From assembly GCA_920105625.2 (NCBI GenBank), contig CAKKTE020000077.1:2399723-2463722 (forward strand): 64,000 nucleotides of DNA, read 5' to 3'. The position numbers were made by a program, and so were the translations under genes. A model generated the notes under the pieces. It saw only the letters and a list, made by a program, of their open reading frames with translations, did no database searches and had not been told where the DNA came from. Source of the stretch: Clusia tigrina. Lineage: Eukaryota > Arthropoda > Insecta > Diptera > Clusiidae. Positions 11,347-24,331 of this stretch are shown here, piece by piece. Within the stretch, counting starts at the first letter, position 1, and each line of letters starts with the position of its first letter.

Positions 11347-11572
11347 CACTGCATATTTATGCTTTAAAATTTTTTTAGTCGAATAACCGCCCTGGTTTAT
11401 TCACCCACTTAGCTCAGAATCTCAGTACTAAAGCACGCTCTTATTTAAATTCCTGAGCCGAATAATCACATTGGATTATTCGCTCACTAGCACGAAATTA
11501 TTTGCACAAATGCTCGCTCTTATATACTTTTTTGAGCCGAATAACCACATTGGTGTATTCGCTCCTAACAAG
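11347..11572. repeat. three tandem ~78-bp units (left arm)
   Basis: Degenerate units share the core gagcgaataa-ccaat-tggttattcggctca on the minus strand. The mirror copy is at 35579-35804. Confidence 0.7.
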
Positions 11573-11724
11573 AAATTATTTGCACCAATATACGAGTATA
11601 TATATGTACTCATATATACCGCCCTATGCTCCGACTAGGAGCGATATTTGACTCTTTTATAGTTATGTCTTTTAGTTAACTTTGTTAGCATAAGTATAGT
11701 TTTATTGTGTCAAATGTCATGCAA

Positions 11725-11731
<7 letters not shown>

Positions 11732-11793
<62 letters not shown>
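11732..11793. repeat. (TA)n microsatellite
   Basis: About 60 bp of alternating TA. The right-arm equivalent (35403-35446) is shorter. Confidence 0.95.
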
Positions 11794-11795
<2 letters not shown>

Positions 11796-12061
11796 TTAAA
11801 TACTCACCTGAGCAAAATCTTTTAATAATAGAAATATATATATTTAATTTTTATTTCAATATTTTATTATTTTACTCGTCCTTCTCCTTCGAGCTCTAGT
11901 CTATCAAAAGATGCGAGCTCTCGTACTCGGGTTCTTTTTATACCTTTTCGCCGCCGACAATCTCATGGTGACTGCGCTTTGAGGCGGCATTGCGCGACAG
12001 CGTTTCACGGCTGGGCTTGGCGGCACCGACATACAACACATGTCTCGCCAATTCCTCCGGC

Positions 12062-12445
12062 ACCGAGAACCATCACCGTCTACCGTATCTACGCGTAGCG
12101 GCTGTGCCGCGCATTTTGTACAATGCTTTGTACTGCTGCGCAAGCGCATGGCGCCAATGCTCTTTTCATATGTTTTCTCGCGTACCGAGAACCAGCATCG
12201 TCTATCGTGCCCTTGCGCAGCTGATGGCAGCGGATGGCAGCAGACCCTGTTGCAGCACATTTCGTACAGTGCTTTGCACCGCTGCGCTAGCGCATGGCGC
12301 CAATGCTCTCAGTCTTGTGTTTTCCCACGCACCGAGAACCAGCACCGTCTACCGTGCCCCTGCGCAGCGGATGGCAGCAGACGCTGTTGCAGCGTATTTC
12401 GTACAATGCTTTGTACCGCTGCGCAAGCGCACGGCGCCAAAGACA
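12062..12445. repeat. VNTR, three ~120-147-bp GC-rich units (left arm)
   Basis: Units start ACCGAGAACCA at 12062, 12184 and 12331 and end in a GGCGCCA block. The right arm (34897-35134) has only two units, which explains the 123-bp length difference. The open frames across this block come from the repeats and are probably not genes. Confidence 0.85.
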
Positions 12446-12487
12446 TGCAACGCGTATGTTGCTAACTTATATATACGAATATATATT

Positions 12488-12617
<130 letters not shown>

Positions 12618-13078
12618 GCACACTTGATATTTCAGTAGGTCCAATAACTGCACTATTTTACACGGCCACTGGCAGAAATCGCAGCACCAAGCACGCGCCA
12701 GCAAGGCGGCAGCCATAACGCAGCATAATGCGCATCTCTATGGCTGCGTCGTATAGTGCTTGCCTGCGCATATTCTCTGCACACAACTCGCACTGTATCT
12801 GCTGCGCACATTTACACGCACCACTAAATTCTTTAAGCTTTCATAATTTTTATTTGCTTAAGCCCTATGCGCTGTACCAATTTTTCGTATGTGCTTTGAG
12901 CACATACGCCCTTGGTTTATTATTATTTTTTAGCATTGCAGTATTTCTTTCTGTACCTGCCTGTGCTCTCTTCGCTCTGCTCACATACCGTCTTGTTTAT
13001 TCGGTATGCGTATTTCGCATTCAGCAATTGATGCTCCTTTAGAAATAATACTGAAATTGATGTTAAAAAATTCAAAGC

Positions 13079-14141
13079 TTGCTGAATCAACTAAAAATAC
13101 ATCATTTAAGCAAAAGAAATAAAAACTTTTTGGGAACGATTTGGAAATGGATAGCAGGCACGCCTGATTATGATAATTCTCATGATGCTCTATTAAAGGT
13201 CCAAGAAATTATTGAAAATAACAGCAAAAAAAATGTAATTAATAAAAAAGTAATCGAACAGGTAAAAATTTAACCGAACAAATTAATAAAGCCAATTTTA
13301 AAATAAATGAATACATCCACTTGATTTTGCAAAGAAATAGAATTGTAATATTAGAGCTTGAAAATATTATTCAAACAGTAATATTAGCTAGACTTAAAAC
13401 TTTAAATACAATAATTTTAGATGCAACAGATGTAAAAAGAATTATATCTAATGACCATAAGGACATTTCCTTGATCGATTTGTTAAACGAATCTAAATTT
13501 TGAATTTTTCAAAGTAAGAACACAATTGTAATTCTTATAAAATATCCTATAATAAAACAAATATGTAAAAGCTATATTGTAAGAGCAGTGCCACATAATA
13601 ATGAAAAACTTTATATTCCAAATGATTTTGTATATTTGTGTAATGGAAAATATGAAGTAGCTACACATTGTAATAAACACTTAATCAATAATATTTGTAA
13701 AAGAAGTTTGGTTGACACTTGTATAACTAATTTTTTAAATAATCATAAAGAATCATGTTCCATTGGCAGAACAATTTCTGTTAATGGAACATATTTAATA
13801 CATTTCAAAAACTGGACTAAAATCAATAACGAAACATTTTATAATAATAAACAAAGGAGCCTTCAACAAATCCACATAAGCGAACCAGTGGAAATAATAC
13901 GAATTGGACAAATTACAACAGAGAATGCTTTTGATATAGAGAATATTAAAAAATCCCTTCTCTACAGATCGGAAAAACAGTAAATTAGTTAATAATTTTA
14001 ACAATAGCAATTGCAACATTGATATTCTTATATTTTGCATCTAAATATATAACTTTGAAACTTAAACAACAACGAGAAATCATGAGTCAAATTTTAATAC
14101 AAGAAGCAATAGCAGGAATAAATAAAACACAACACTGAAAT
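13079..14141 (+). pseudogene. errantivirus-like env, C-terminal part (left arm)
   Basis: This is an F-type fusion protein remnant. A basic S-K-R-N cleavage-like site is at about residue 11, followed by a hydrophobic F-L-G-T-I-W-K-W-I-A-G-T stretch typical of the fusion-peptide region. Next come a long helical region, a cysteine-rich part (13620-13750) and, in another frame, a membrane segment near 14005-14050 with a basic tail to 14141. The frame is broken near 13270 (one base fewer than the right arm), at TGA 13501 and near 13983. The left arm keeps 36 bp that the right arm lacks. The N-terminal subunit is missing. Confidence 0.7.
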
Positions 14142-14169
14142 TCGGGACGTAATTTTTAAGAAGGGGGGG

Positions 14170-14526
14170 AGTTAACACATGAAAGCAGCCTAAAGCACTC
14201 TAAAGCACTCTAACGCGCATTCCATTAAGACGCTAATATAAACAAATCAAATATAAATATTTCAATAATAAACGAAATATATCAATCTAAATAAAATTGT
14301 CACCAAGTCTCTTAAGTGGTAGCTAATTGCAAACTATTGCCCTGCAAGAGGATAATAAATTTTTAAGTTGTCATCAGGGCTTTTAAATAGCTTGTACGAG
14401 CTATTTCGGCTCACTGAGCAAGCCACAAAATAAAACACTTAAATCCCGATTTCAATTGTGATGAACTTAAACTAGAACTTTATTTATTTAAATGTAGCAA
14501 ATACTTAATATTTATTTAAGTTAACT
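14170..14526 (+). repeat. 3' LTR of the errantivirus-like element (left arm)
   Basis: 357 bp, starting AGTTAAC and ending GTTAACT (perfect 7-bp inversion), directly after a G-rich polypurine tract (14157-14169). This LTR family differs from those at 3831 and 46288. The right-arm copy is at 32829-33185. Confidence 0.75.
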
Positions 14527-15149
14527 AGTTAATGCTGAGACAGGTCACTATCTTAATAAAAACGATTTAAGCAGCACGGCAGTTATCGCTTGTTTTACCC
14601 TTGACTTCTTGAAAACCTTTTTCTTCTTTTTGATGCTGTCGTTAAAACGATAAAGAGCCAAAAAACCTAATTGTTATTTACATATGCAAGTATGTACATA
14701 TGTAAATCTTTTCGCATCAGTAAAATGGTTCGATGCGTTAGAACAACAACAACAAAAATACTAAGTTAGCGGACCATACTAAGACGAACAAGAACAGCGA
14801 CACAAAGCGCAACTAATGATATTAACATTTACTTTGTGTTGTTATTGTTGCGATGCCCTTTATAATAATTGAAACATTAGGGCGGCTCAATTTTTATACG
14901 ATATACCTTGTAACATAAAATTTATATGAAATAAGAACGATTAATTACAATCGAGCAATTACAAAGATATTAATAACAATAACAAATAAAATCTCCAACA
15001 AGCTTTTATATAATAAAAAGGAACATATTATTTTCACACCATTGGCCTGCTATTAAATAAACAAGCCTTTGGATTAGAAAAATTGTAACGAAAAGCATAT
15101 AAATACTGCTGCTTTTCTAGACTTAAGCTGATTTTTAAACCGAAAATTC
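14527..15149. other. non-coding AT-rich stretch (left arm)
   Basis: I see no domain or RNA gene. A TATA-like catataaatac lies near 15100 and short CAA repeats near 14742. Confidence 0.5.
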
Positions 15150-15473
15150 TTAAGTGAAACCAGAGTTAAGTGCATTCGGTTTGTTTTGGTACATCCTATC
15201 TCCAAGTGTCCATAACGCCGCTTTGCTGCTCGCATCCGGTATCCAGTGGCATCCTCTCACGTTGTGGTGTTGTTCGCTTATGAGGGCAAGGTCGAACTGC
15301 CGCTCGTAACCGGTTTCACGCACCAAGTCCTGTGCCGCAATGCAGTGTAAGATTGAGTTGGACAATTTTCATCGCCCACCTTTCTGCCTTTTGACGTGCC
15401 ATAAAGCGGGAGCTGCCAGCTGCATGACCTCCTTCGCATAGCGCATATTTTTCTTTATTGATGCACGCCGCCG
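15150..15473 (-). pseudogene. R1/LOA-type fragment: ORF1 zinc knuckle and endonuclease start (left arm)
   Basis: On the minus strand, a knuckle-like segment (C-I-N-E-E/K-K-Y-A-L-C then G-G-H-A-A-G-S-S-R) is followed after about 15 residues by the endonuclease start M-K-I-V-Q-L-N-L. In a shifted frame comes N-x-C-I-A-A-Q-D-L, then A-L-I-S-E and W-I-P-D-A-S. This overlap of ORF1 end and endonuclease start is the usual R1/LOA arrangement. It is a short truncated piece, and the gypsy-like LTR at 15474 abuts it. Confidence 0.7.
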
Positions 15474-15945
15474 TGTTATGAGTTACAATCAAGCTACCTA
15501 CGAGTAGTTGACTCACAGCACCGACTCCTAATAGATGCCACACATTCTGTGGGATTAGCATGTTCTAAAGATATTGAAGAGTAACACATACTTTTAGGGT
15601 CTAAGTATTTTAAATTAATATTATCTGTGTTCCGCAGTCGAGTCGACGAAGGGCATTGTAATTTAGAATGCACCATCGATACTTTTACAGTAGGTCAGTT
15701 GGCTTGACCAATTGACACCAATTAGCAGGTGCGGAACTGGAACACCAGAAAGGTCAGTTTACAGACTGAGATTACTGTTGGGAAATAGTATATAAGAAAT
15801 AGTATTTTAAGAATAAATTTGCTTATTATCTTTGAATCTGAAAGTGAGTTAGTGTTTTATTTCAAAGAGTGTCTTGAAGTTTCCAGCCACGCGCCCAGCG
15901 AACCGAGAATGGACGTCTCCCGACAAGCAACAAAGGACCCCAACA
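15474..15945 (+). repeat. 5' LTR of gypsy-like element, family A (left arm)
   Basis: 472 bp, TGTTA...CAACA, related along its length to 3831-4345. A TATA-like box is near 15789 and AATAAA near 15812. It is followed two or three bases later by a primer-binding site. Its 3' partner is not present before the palindrome centre. Confidence 0.85.
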
Positions 15946-15948
15946 TTT

Positions 15949-15966
15949 TGGCGCAGCCGGTCTTAA
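15949..15966 (+). promoter_or_regulatory. primer-binding site
   Basis: TGGCGCAGCCGGTCTTAA follows the LTR end after a TTT spacer. TGGCGCAG-type sites are common in insect gypsy-like elements that use a tRNA primer; the exact tRNA is not determined here. Confidence 0.65.
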
Positions 15967-17562
15967 GGACCTACAGGAGGAATCCCAGGGCAAGGAACCC
16001 TGAAGCAGTGAAGCATCCTGCAACGAATGCAAAGGATCCTAGGAATAATATGTCATTGTGTAAAATAATGGTGAATAGAGTGTATAGTAGCGAAATTTAA
16101 GTAGATACTTCTGCGACCCTGAAGGCCCCGTAGCGCTGGTCAAAGAAGTCGCAACCTATAGGCGCGTTCGCGCTGTTGCACGCAGCTTTGAATGGCAACT
16201 ATAAACCGTCAGTATGATCGGACGGTCTATGTATGTTCATCCTAGTTGTGAGGATATTTCTTTGTAGGGGATTCGTATGTGTTTGTTGATAGGGACATTT
16301 GTATTGTTTATAAAGAGTTCTAATTAATCTTTTATTCATTTATATTATTTTTGAATTCTATTACTATATACTCGTATATATTGGAGACATGCGAATTGTT
16401 TTTAATTTAAATTGCTGAAATTGATGTTGTCTGAAGATCAAAATACAGTAATTTAATTATTTGACATAGTAAGCTTTAGGAATTAGGCAATAATAATTCA
16501 AGAAATACTTACAACACGGTTTGTTTCGTCAAATTTTGAGTAGTTCAGTAACTACGATTGAAAATATAATATTTTGCATGGAGAAGCAAAGCAAATTAAC
16601 AAAGCATTTTACTGAAATGGGAATGTGTCAGTAGTGCTATAATTGTTTTTTGTATTTGGAAATTTAATTTGATAGAGAGGAAAATATTGAAAATAATTTC
16701 GTGAAACCAATAACATTGCTAAAATGGGTTCATAGCGAAATATGGTAAATAATTAGTATTTACCTTCAGTAGTTGCGCAATTAATTGAGTATAGTTTTTA
16801 TACTAGTAATTTTATTTTTTCCGCGGCACTACACTACAGTTGTCTTCCTGTGTGGAATATTGTTTGTTTTATTAAATAATAAATCTTAAAATTTATTGGT
16901 ATACTATTTCTCGTTTTAGTATTTATATGAAATCATAAATTTTCGCTTAATGAAAAAGAATAGTAGATTCAAAATCGTGTTTAGTGAGAACATAATCAAA
17001 GCAAAGTGAAAGTTACGTGATGTGGCAAATTTTAGTTGTCTATATTGGATATAATATTGATCCATCGATTGTACCTGGAAGAGTTCCATGTTAAACCTCG
17101 ATTTTTCTTTGATTTTAAAGAAAACAAATTTGGGAAGCGAACCTCGAAACAAGGAACGACAGCTGGAGGACAGAACGTCGTTACTTAACAACGGAAAGCG
17201 GTTTGGAATTAGGAAAAGAGGAGGAGAGCAAAAGCGGGAACGGAAGCGATTGGCGTATTTAAGATAGATACTTAAAGAGCAAGAAACTGTGAAGGTCCCT
17301 ATGCCGTGGGAGCAGGCAAATAAATTGTGGCAAGAGGTACGCCAATTGGAGGAGCAGCAATACAAGAGACGTGGGATGCTATAAGAATAGTATCATTGTT
17401 AAGCAATTAATTTGTTAGTTTAAGTGTCACCACTATTTAAAATAAGTATTTATTGATTAATAAAGTTTAAATAAAAAAAAAGGAAACAACTTTGTAGCAT
17501 TTATCATTTATGGAATTTGATTTTGGAATTCACAACTTCATAGATAAGAATTTGTTCGGTCT
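15967..17562 (+). other. long leader of the gypsy-like element (left arm)
   Basis: This is 1.6 kb between primer site and gag, mostly non-coding. At 17108-17385 two short in-frame peptides rich in arginine, lysine, glutamate and glutamine, separated by a stop, may be a decayed upstream part of gag. Confidence 0.4.
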
Positions 17563-18533
17563 ATGGAAACGCCAAGAGAAGCTATAAGATTGCTGGAAGC
17601 TCAAAAGCTGCAGAGCGAAGCAATGCATAAGAGAATCAGGAATTATAGGAAGGATAATAAGGCACGAAAGAGCAGCGAGTATTACCATAAACGCATAGCG
17701 GAACTAGAAGCCTTGTTGAAGACATTCAATTATAACAACGAGGAGTTCTTAAATTTTAAGGACTGTTGTGGTAACAAGGAGTACTTTGCCAAGGATTATC
17801 CGCTATATGTCAACGGTTTAATACGGGACTGGTTGACCAAGTTCAGATTGGTGATACAGCATTATTATACGAAGTTGACAAGTCGGTGTTAACAACTTTC
17901 GTTGTGGAACTCCGCCACTCCACTCTAAAGATTCATATGCTGAATAACAGAACAGAAAATCTGGAGGAATTGGTAGAAGAAGCAATTAGAGCGCAAGTAC
18001 TCGTGGAACGGAGTACGGCCGGTTTGGGGGAGATACATATATTCGAAAATAGACAGGACAGTTTAGCTGCCGCTGTCATGGATAGAGAAGGAAGTAATTC
18101 AGTCCCAAACATATACAGAAGAGCGGATAACCCCGGTGTCTCCGACAGCAGAGCTGCGAATCCGAGAAATCCGCACAGGGAGTTTGTACAGAGGACACCC
18201 ACATGTTCGTTCTGCCGTAAGCCAGGTCATACAAGGGATGAATGCGTTACACGCAAAAACACGCCCTACTGTATGGAGTTCCAAACATATGGTCATGAGG
18301 CAAGTAGACAGTGCCAAGTAAACACTAAATGGGATCAAAGTAGAAGGAAGCCAGGTACGAGGCGCCCGCATCCACCCTTAAGGGACAGCAGGGGTAGTAG
18401 TCCCCGAGTTAATTCAACGGAAGGAATTAACAAAGGAAGAAATCCTTTCAACACTGGGAGTGGTCAGCAGCGATCATATTGGAATTCCAGAAGTGAACCA
18501 AGGATAGGCAACACCCAACAGGGGTTGAGATGA
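17563..18533 (+). pseudogene. gag of the gypsy-like element (left arm)
   Basis: Gag forms the particle that packages element RNA. The first open part (17563-17892) has a charged, coiled N-terminus. The frame then shifts to 17886-18533. The second part holds the zinc knuckle CSFCRKPGHTRDEC (18208-18249) and a second, imperfect one (C-x4-G-H-x4-C) soon after, then a basic, proline-rich tail. The overlap of the two frames could be decay or a programmed shift; no clear slippery site was identified. The right-arm copy is nearly identical. Confidence 0.75.
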
Positions 18534-18820
18534 TTCTCATGTGGATGAATAGGACATCGGGCAGCGGAATTTTGGGATAGACAAATCCAACAAAGAAACC
18601 AGGAAAACTTCCAGCGGCCCAGTCGAGGCCAGTAGACTGGGAAGCCAAAAGAAAGGAAATAATAGTTAGGCCGGAAGTACGTGTGACTGTTAATTTAGGA
18701 ATTACAGTCCAGAAGAAGGAGGAGCAAGAAGCTCTCCAATACCACGTACCGAGTAATGTAAGAACAATGGTTCAAGATACGGAGGAGTAAGAGTCTCTCT
18801 GGGAAAAAATTTTTGATTGC

Positions 18821-20590
18821 GTGTTGATTTGGGTAACTGTGATGATTCTAGTACTTAGATTAAGGTTTAATAAGGTTAGAGAGTATAGGCCTATCGCTGC
18901 GTACGTGGTACGAGGATGTATAGTTAAGATATTCACGGTAATTTTGAGGGAGTATAGGATTGTAAAGGATAACTGTGGTGCATGGAGAAAACAATTTGAA
19001 GAGTTAGGAAGTAGATACGCGTCCATTTTGGAATCAAAAGGGCGTTGTTTCGTTGTGAGCAGGATAGGTGATGCTTTTATTTAGATACCCTGCAAGGAGG
19101 CAGCTAGTGGAAAGCTAGTGCTTTTGGTAGACTCGGGGGCGGACACCAGCCTCGTAAAATCTAGTGTTTTACGGAAAGGACTAGTTGTTAACCCAAAGGA
19201 TGTAAAAACGCTTAATGGAGCGATCGGAGGATGCATCAGGACACTGGGGTCGCTCAAAATAGGGCACAGTGAAGTTAAGGGAATGAGTTTTAGAGTGCAC
19301 GCAGTGCAATTGGATAGGGAACGTATCCCGGCCGATGGGATAATTGGCCGCGATAATCTCTGTGGCCGCACCATACTGGATGCGCTAGAAAAGCAGTTAT
19401 CATTTTATGATGATAATAAGAATAGAATCCTTACTATTCCATTAAAGCCATGGCAGGAAGGAACCGTGAATAAGGTTAAGAATTGTCTGGAGGTAGTGAA
19501 TGCAAGGTCAACCAGAGTAGTTACTAGGCGTGTAAATACGAGACATAGGACTGTTGTTTTGCGCAAGCAGCAGCTAGCGGAGGGTGTATATATGGGAGAG
19601 ACCATAACGCACATAATCAACGCCTCAGAAAAGGACTACCTGATGGATGAAGATTTTAGGCCTAAGTTTAATAGTTACGATAATTTTAAAGAACCGAATT
19701 ATAGATCGGTTAATCAGATTAAGCAGGTAGATATAAGGAAAAGAATGGAGAGAGTGCTAGAGTCACTGAAGTTAGACCCAAGCGTAAATTCAGAAGAGAA
19801 GGCATCAATAGAAGCCATTTGTGCGTTATTCCATGACATATTTTTGCTGGAAGGAGACCAGTTGACATATACACCAGAGGTGGAGCATGAAATACCTACT
19901 AGAGTGGATCAAGCACCAATTAACCAGAAACAGTACAGATATCCACAGGCTCACAAAGATGAGGTAAATAGGCAAGTGGAAGGAATATTAAAGGATAACA
20001 TAATTTCACTGAGTATCTCGTCTTGGAACTCACCAATAATTTTGGTACCAAAGAAGGGAGGTGTTCAGGGTCAGAAGAAGTGGAGAATGGTCGTTGATTT
20101 TTGGAAACTGAATGACGCCACTATCAAGCAAGTGTTCCCGATACCAAGGATAGAGGAAATTTTGGATCAATTGGGATACAGTAGATATTTTTCTACACTT
20201 GATTTAGCGAGTGGCTACCACCAAGTTCTAGTGGATAACCAAGATAAGCAGAAAATCGCGTTCAGCACCGGTTTAGGGCATTATGAGTTTAATAGAATGC
20301 CGTTTGGATTAACAGGAGCACCGGCTACCTTCCAACGGTTGATGAACCATGTGCTAACATGCTTGCAAGGGTTAGATTGTTTTGTATATCTCGATGATAT
20401 TTTAATTTATGGGAAGAACTTGCAGCAGCATTCGCAACGCTTGTGCAAGGTGCTCCACAAATTACCAGAACAGAGTTTGAAATTGAACACGGAGAAGTGT
20501 CAATTTTTGCGAAGAGAGGAGGTTTATTTAGGCCATCGTTGCTCAGAGGCAGGAGCACTGCCGGACCAGCAGAAGGTGGAATGCGTTTAA
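18821..20590 (+). pseudogene. protease and reverse transcriptase (left arm)
   Basis: The aspartyl protease motif LLVDSGADTSLV is at 19121-19156. A stop (TAG) at 19082 separates it from an upstream open stretch in the same frame. The RT domain follows: W-N-S-P-I-I-L-V-P-K-K, then F-S-T-L-D-L-A-S-G-Y-H-Q (first catalytic aspartate), P-F-G-L-T-G-A-P, and the YLDDILIY box at about 20386-20410. The frame ends at 20588-20590 in the middle of the conserved connection to RNase H, so this is a frameshift. The 490-residue stretch from 19118 is identical in the right arm. Confidence 0.85.
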
Positions 20591-21180
20591 AAATATAGCA
20601 ATTCCGAGGAATAGAAAGGAAGTGCAAGCATTCCTAGGACTAGTGAACTATTACAGAAAGTTCGTGGAAGGACTAGCCGGAATTGCGTTGCCAGTGAATA
20701 AGTTGCTACGAAAAGAAGCAAAGTTCGAATGGACAGAGAGCTGTCAGCAAGCATTCGAGATACTAAAAAAATAATTAGCTCGCCACCGATTTTGGCGTAC
20801 CCCGAATTTGAGCAAACTTTTTTGTTGACTGCTGATGCTAGCAATGAAGCATTAGGGTCAGTATTGTCACAAGGGGAAGTCGGTAATGACCGACCAATAG
20901 CATTCGCAAGCAGGGCGCTTAGCGATACGGAGAAAAGATACTCTACAATAGAGAAGGAATTTCTAGCCATACGAAGAATTTTAGGGCGTATCTGCTAGGA
21001 CGCCCATTTAAGATATACACTGATCACCAGCCGTTGAGAGGCATAGCCAATTTGAAAGACCAAACGCCTAGCCCAGCCAGGTTCAGACACAAGTTGTCTG
21101 AACATGATTTTGAAATTATATACCAACCTGGGAAGAAGAATCTGAATGCGAACGCACTCAGCAGAGCACCGCAGTCACAG
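20586..21180 (+). pseudogene. RNase H (left arm)
   Basis: Continues RT in other frames. F-L-G-L-V-N-Y-Y-R-K-F-V at 20629-20664 is the RT thumb. After a stop or frameshift near 20770 come T-A-D-A-S-N-E-A-L-G-S-V-L-S-Q and F-A-S-R-A-L, the RNase H core. After another stop at 20996 come T-D-H-Q-P-L and the D-A-L-S-R-type end. All breaks are shared with the right arm. Confidence 0.8.
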
Positions 21181-22515
21181 AAGGTATCAGTAGTGCAAAC
21201 GAGGGCCAAAGCAAAGTCAGAGAAGAAGAAGGCCGAGAGAATGCAAGAAGATAAAATTGGTTCTACAAGAGATGTTAGCAATGTAGGTTTCGATGCCAAT
21301 GAACGAACAGCCAGTAATGTGGAATGGCTGGAGGATAAAAAAGATATCCAGGCTGTGTTAAAGGGTTTCCATGATTCACCTCTAGGTGGACACCAGGGAT
21401 TCTGGAAAACCCATGACAGAATTAGGCGAGTATACGGATGGAAAGGTATGCTCAGAGACACAAAAAAAGTATGTATAGAGATATCTGAAATGTCAGGCCA
21501 ATAAGAGTTCAAGGCTAACAAAGATGCCAATGGTTTTAACTGAGACACCAAAACAGCCATTTGATAAAGTTCATATGGATATTGTAGGCATTTTACCTCG
21601 GACAGTTTCAGCAAATAAATACATTTTGACGTTCCAGGGCGATTTCTCAAAGTATTTGGTGTGCGTGGCTATACCCGATGCTGAAGCAAGTACAGTGGCC
21701 AAGGCATTCTTTGACGAATTTGTAGCACGGTACTACATACCTAAGGTCTTGATAACCGACAATGGTTCAACTTTTGTATCAAAACTATTCTCAGAAACGT
21801 GCAAAATACTGGGAATCAAGAAATTGCATATAACGCCATATCATCCACAGGCGAATGGGTCATTGGAACGTAGTCATCGACCTCTGGCCGAGTACTTGCG
21901 CAGTTTAGCCAAGGAAGACTGCTCGAATTGGGATCAAGGAAGACGGCTAGAATTGGGATACTGGAATGCATGTACACAATAATACTGTGCATGTATCAAC
22001 GAAGCAAACTCCGTTTAGAGTACCTTCGCAGTTTTGCCATGGAAGACGGCTCGAAGTGGGATCAATGGTTGACCACTGCAATGCACGTACACAACAATAC
22101 TGTGCATGTATCAACGAAGCAAACTCCGTTTAGGACGCTCTACGGGTTTGATTTCAACATGCCAGCGAATTTGAAGCTCAAATGTGCGCCAGTGTGCAAT
22201 GCTGATGACCCCAATAAAGTGCAAAAATATCAGTTGCAGCGAGCGCACGAATTGGTTAGAGAAAACCAGGATTGTGCTAAACGAGTAACTAGGGAAGCCT
22301 ACAACAAGGTACTAAACCCAGTAGTTTTTCATGTGGGTGACCAAGTATTAATGAAGAATCAGGCTTGGAGAAACAAATTTTTACCTGTTTGGATAGGTCC
22401 GTATTCAGTAGCAGAAATCCGCAGACCAGTTACAACAGTCGTATCAATTAAGGGCAAGAATAAAAAGCTGCATAATAATTTGTTGAAATTGTTCCACATT
22501 AGACCACACAACTAA
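21181..22515 (+). pseudogene. integrase with internal tandem duplication (left arm)
   Basis: The H-H-C-C finger region lies near 21370-21500. The catalytic core has M-D-I-V-G (21574), T-D-N-G-S-T-F (21757) and the glutamate in S-L-E-R-S-H (21860). A 115-128-bp tandem duplication (21891-22018 and 22019-22133) shifts the frame right after the core. The C-terminal G-P-Y-x-V-x-E-I type domain ends at 22515. The same duplication is in the right arm, so it predates the two copies. Confidence 0.8.
21891..22133 (+). repeat. tandem duplication in integrase (left arm)
   Basis: Two diverged units, each starting AGTAC-TTCGCAG/AGTACTTGCGCAG and ending ...CAAACTCCGTTTAG. The units differ at many bases, so the duplication is not recent. 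Confidence 0.85.

Positions 22516-24331
<1,816 letters not shown>

Noticed and set aside
12062..12445. Regularly spaced repeats as a CRISPR array
   Set aside because: Units are about 120-147 bp, directly adjacent and without spacers; this is a VNTR in a eukaryotic genome.
16916..17365. A 149-codon minus-strand frame (and its mirror 29989-30438) as a gene
   Set aside because: It is antisense to the gypsy-like leader. The plus-strand peptides there look more gag-like, and no domain is visible on the minus strand.
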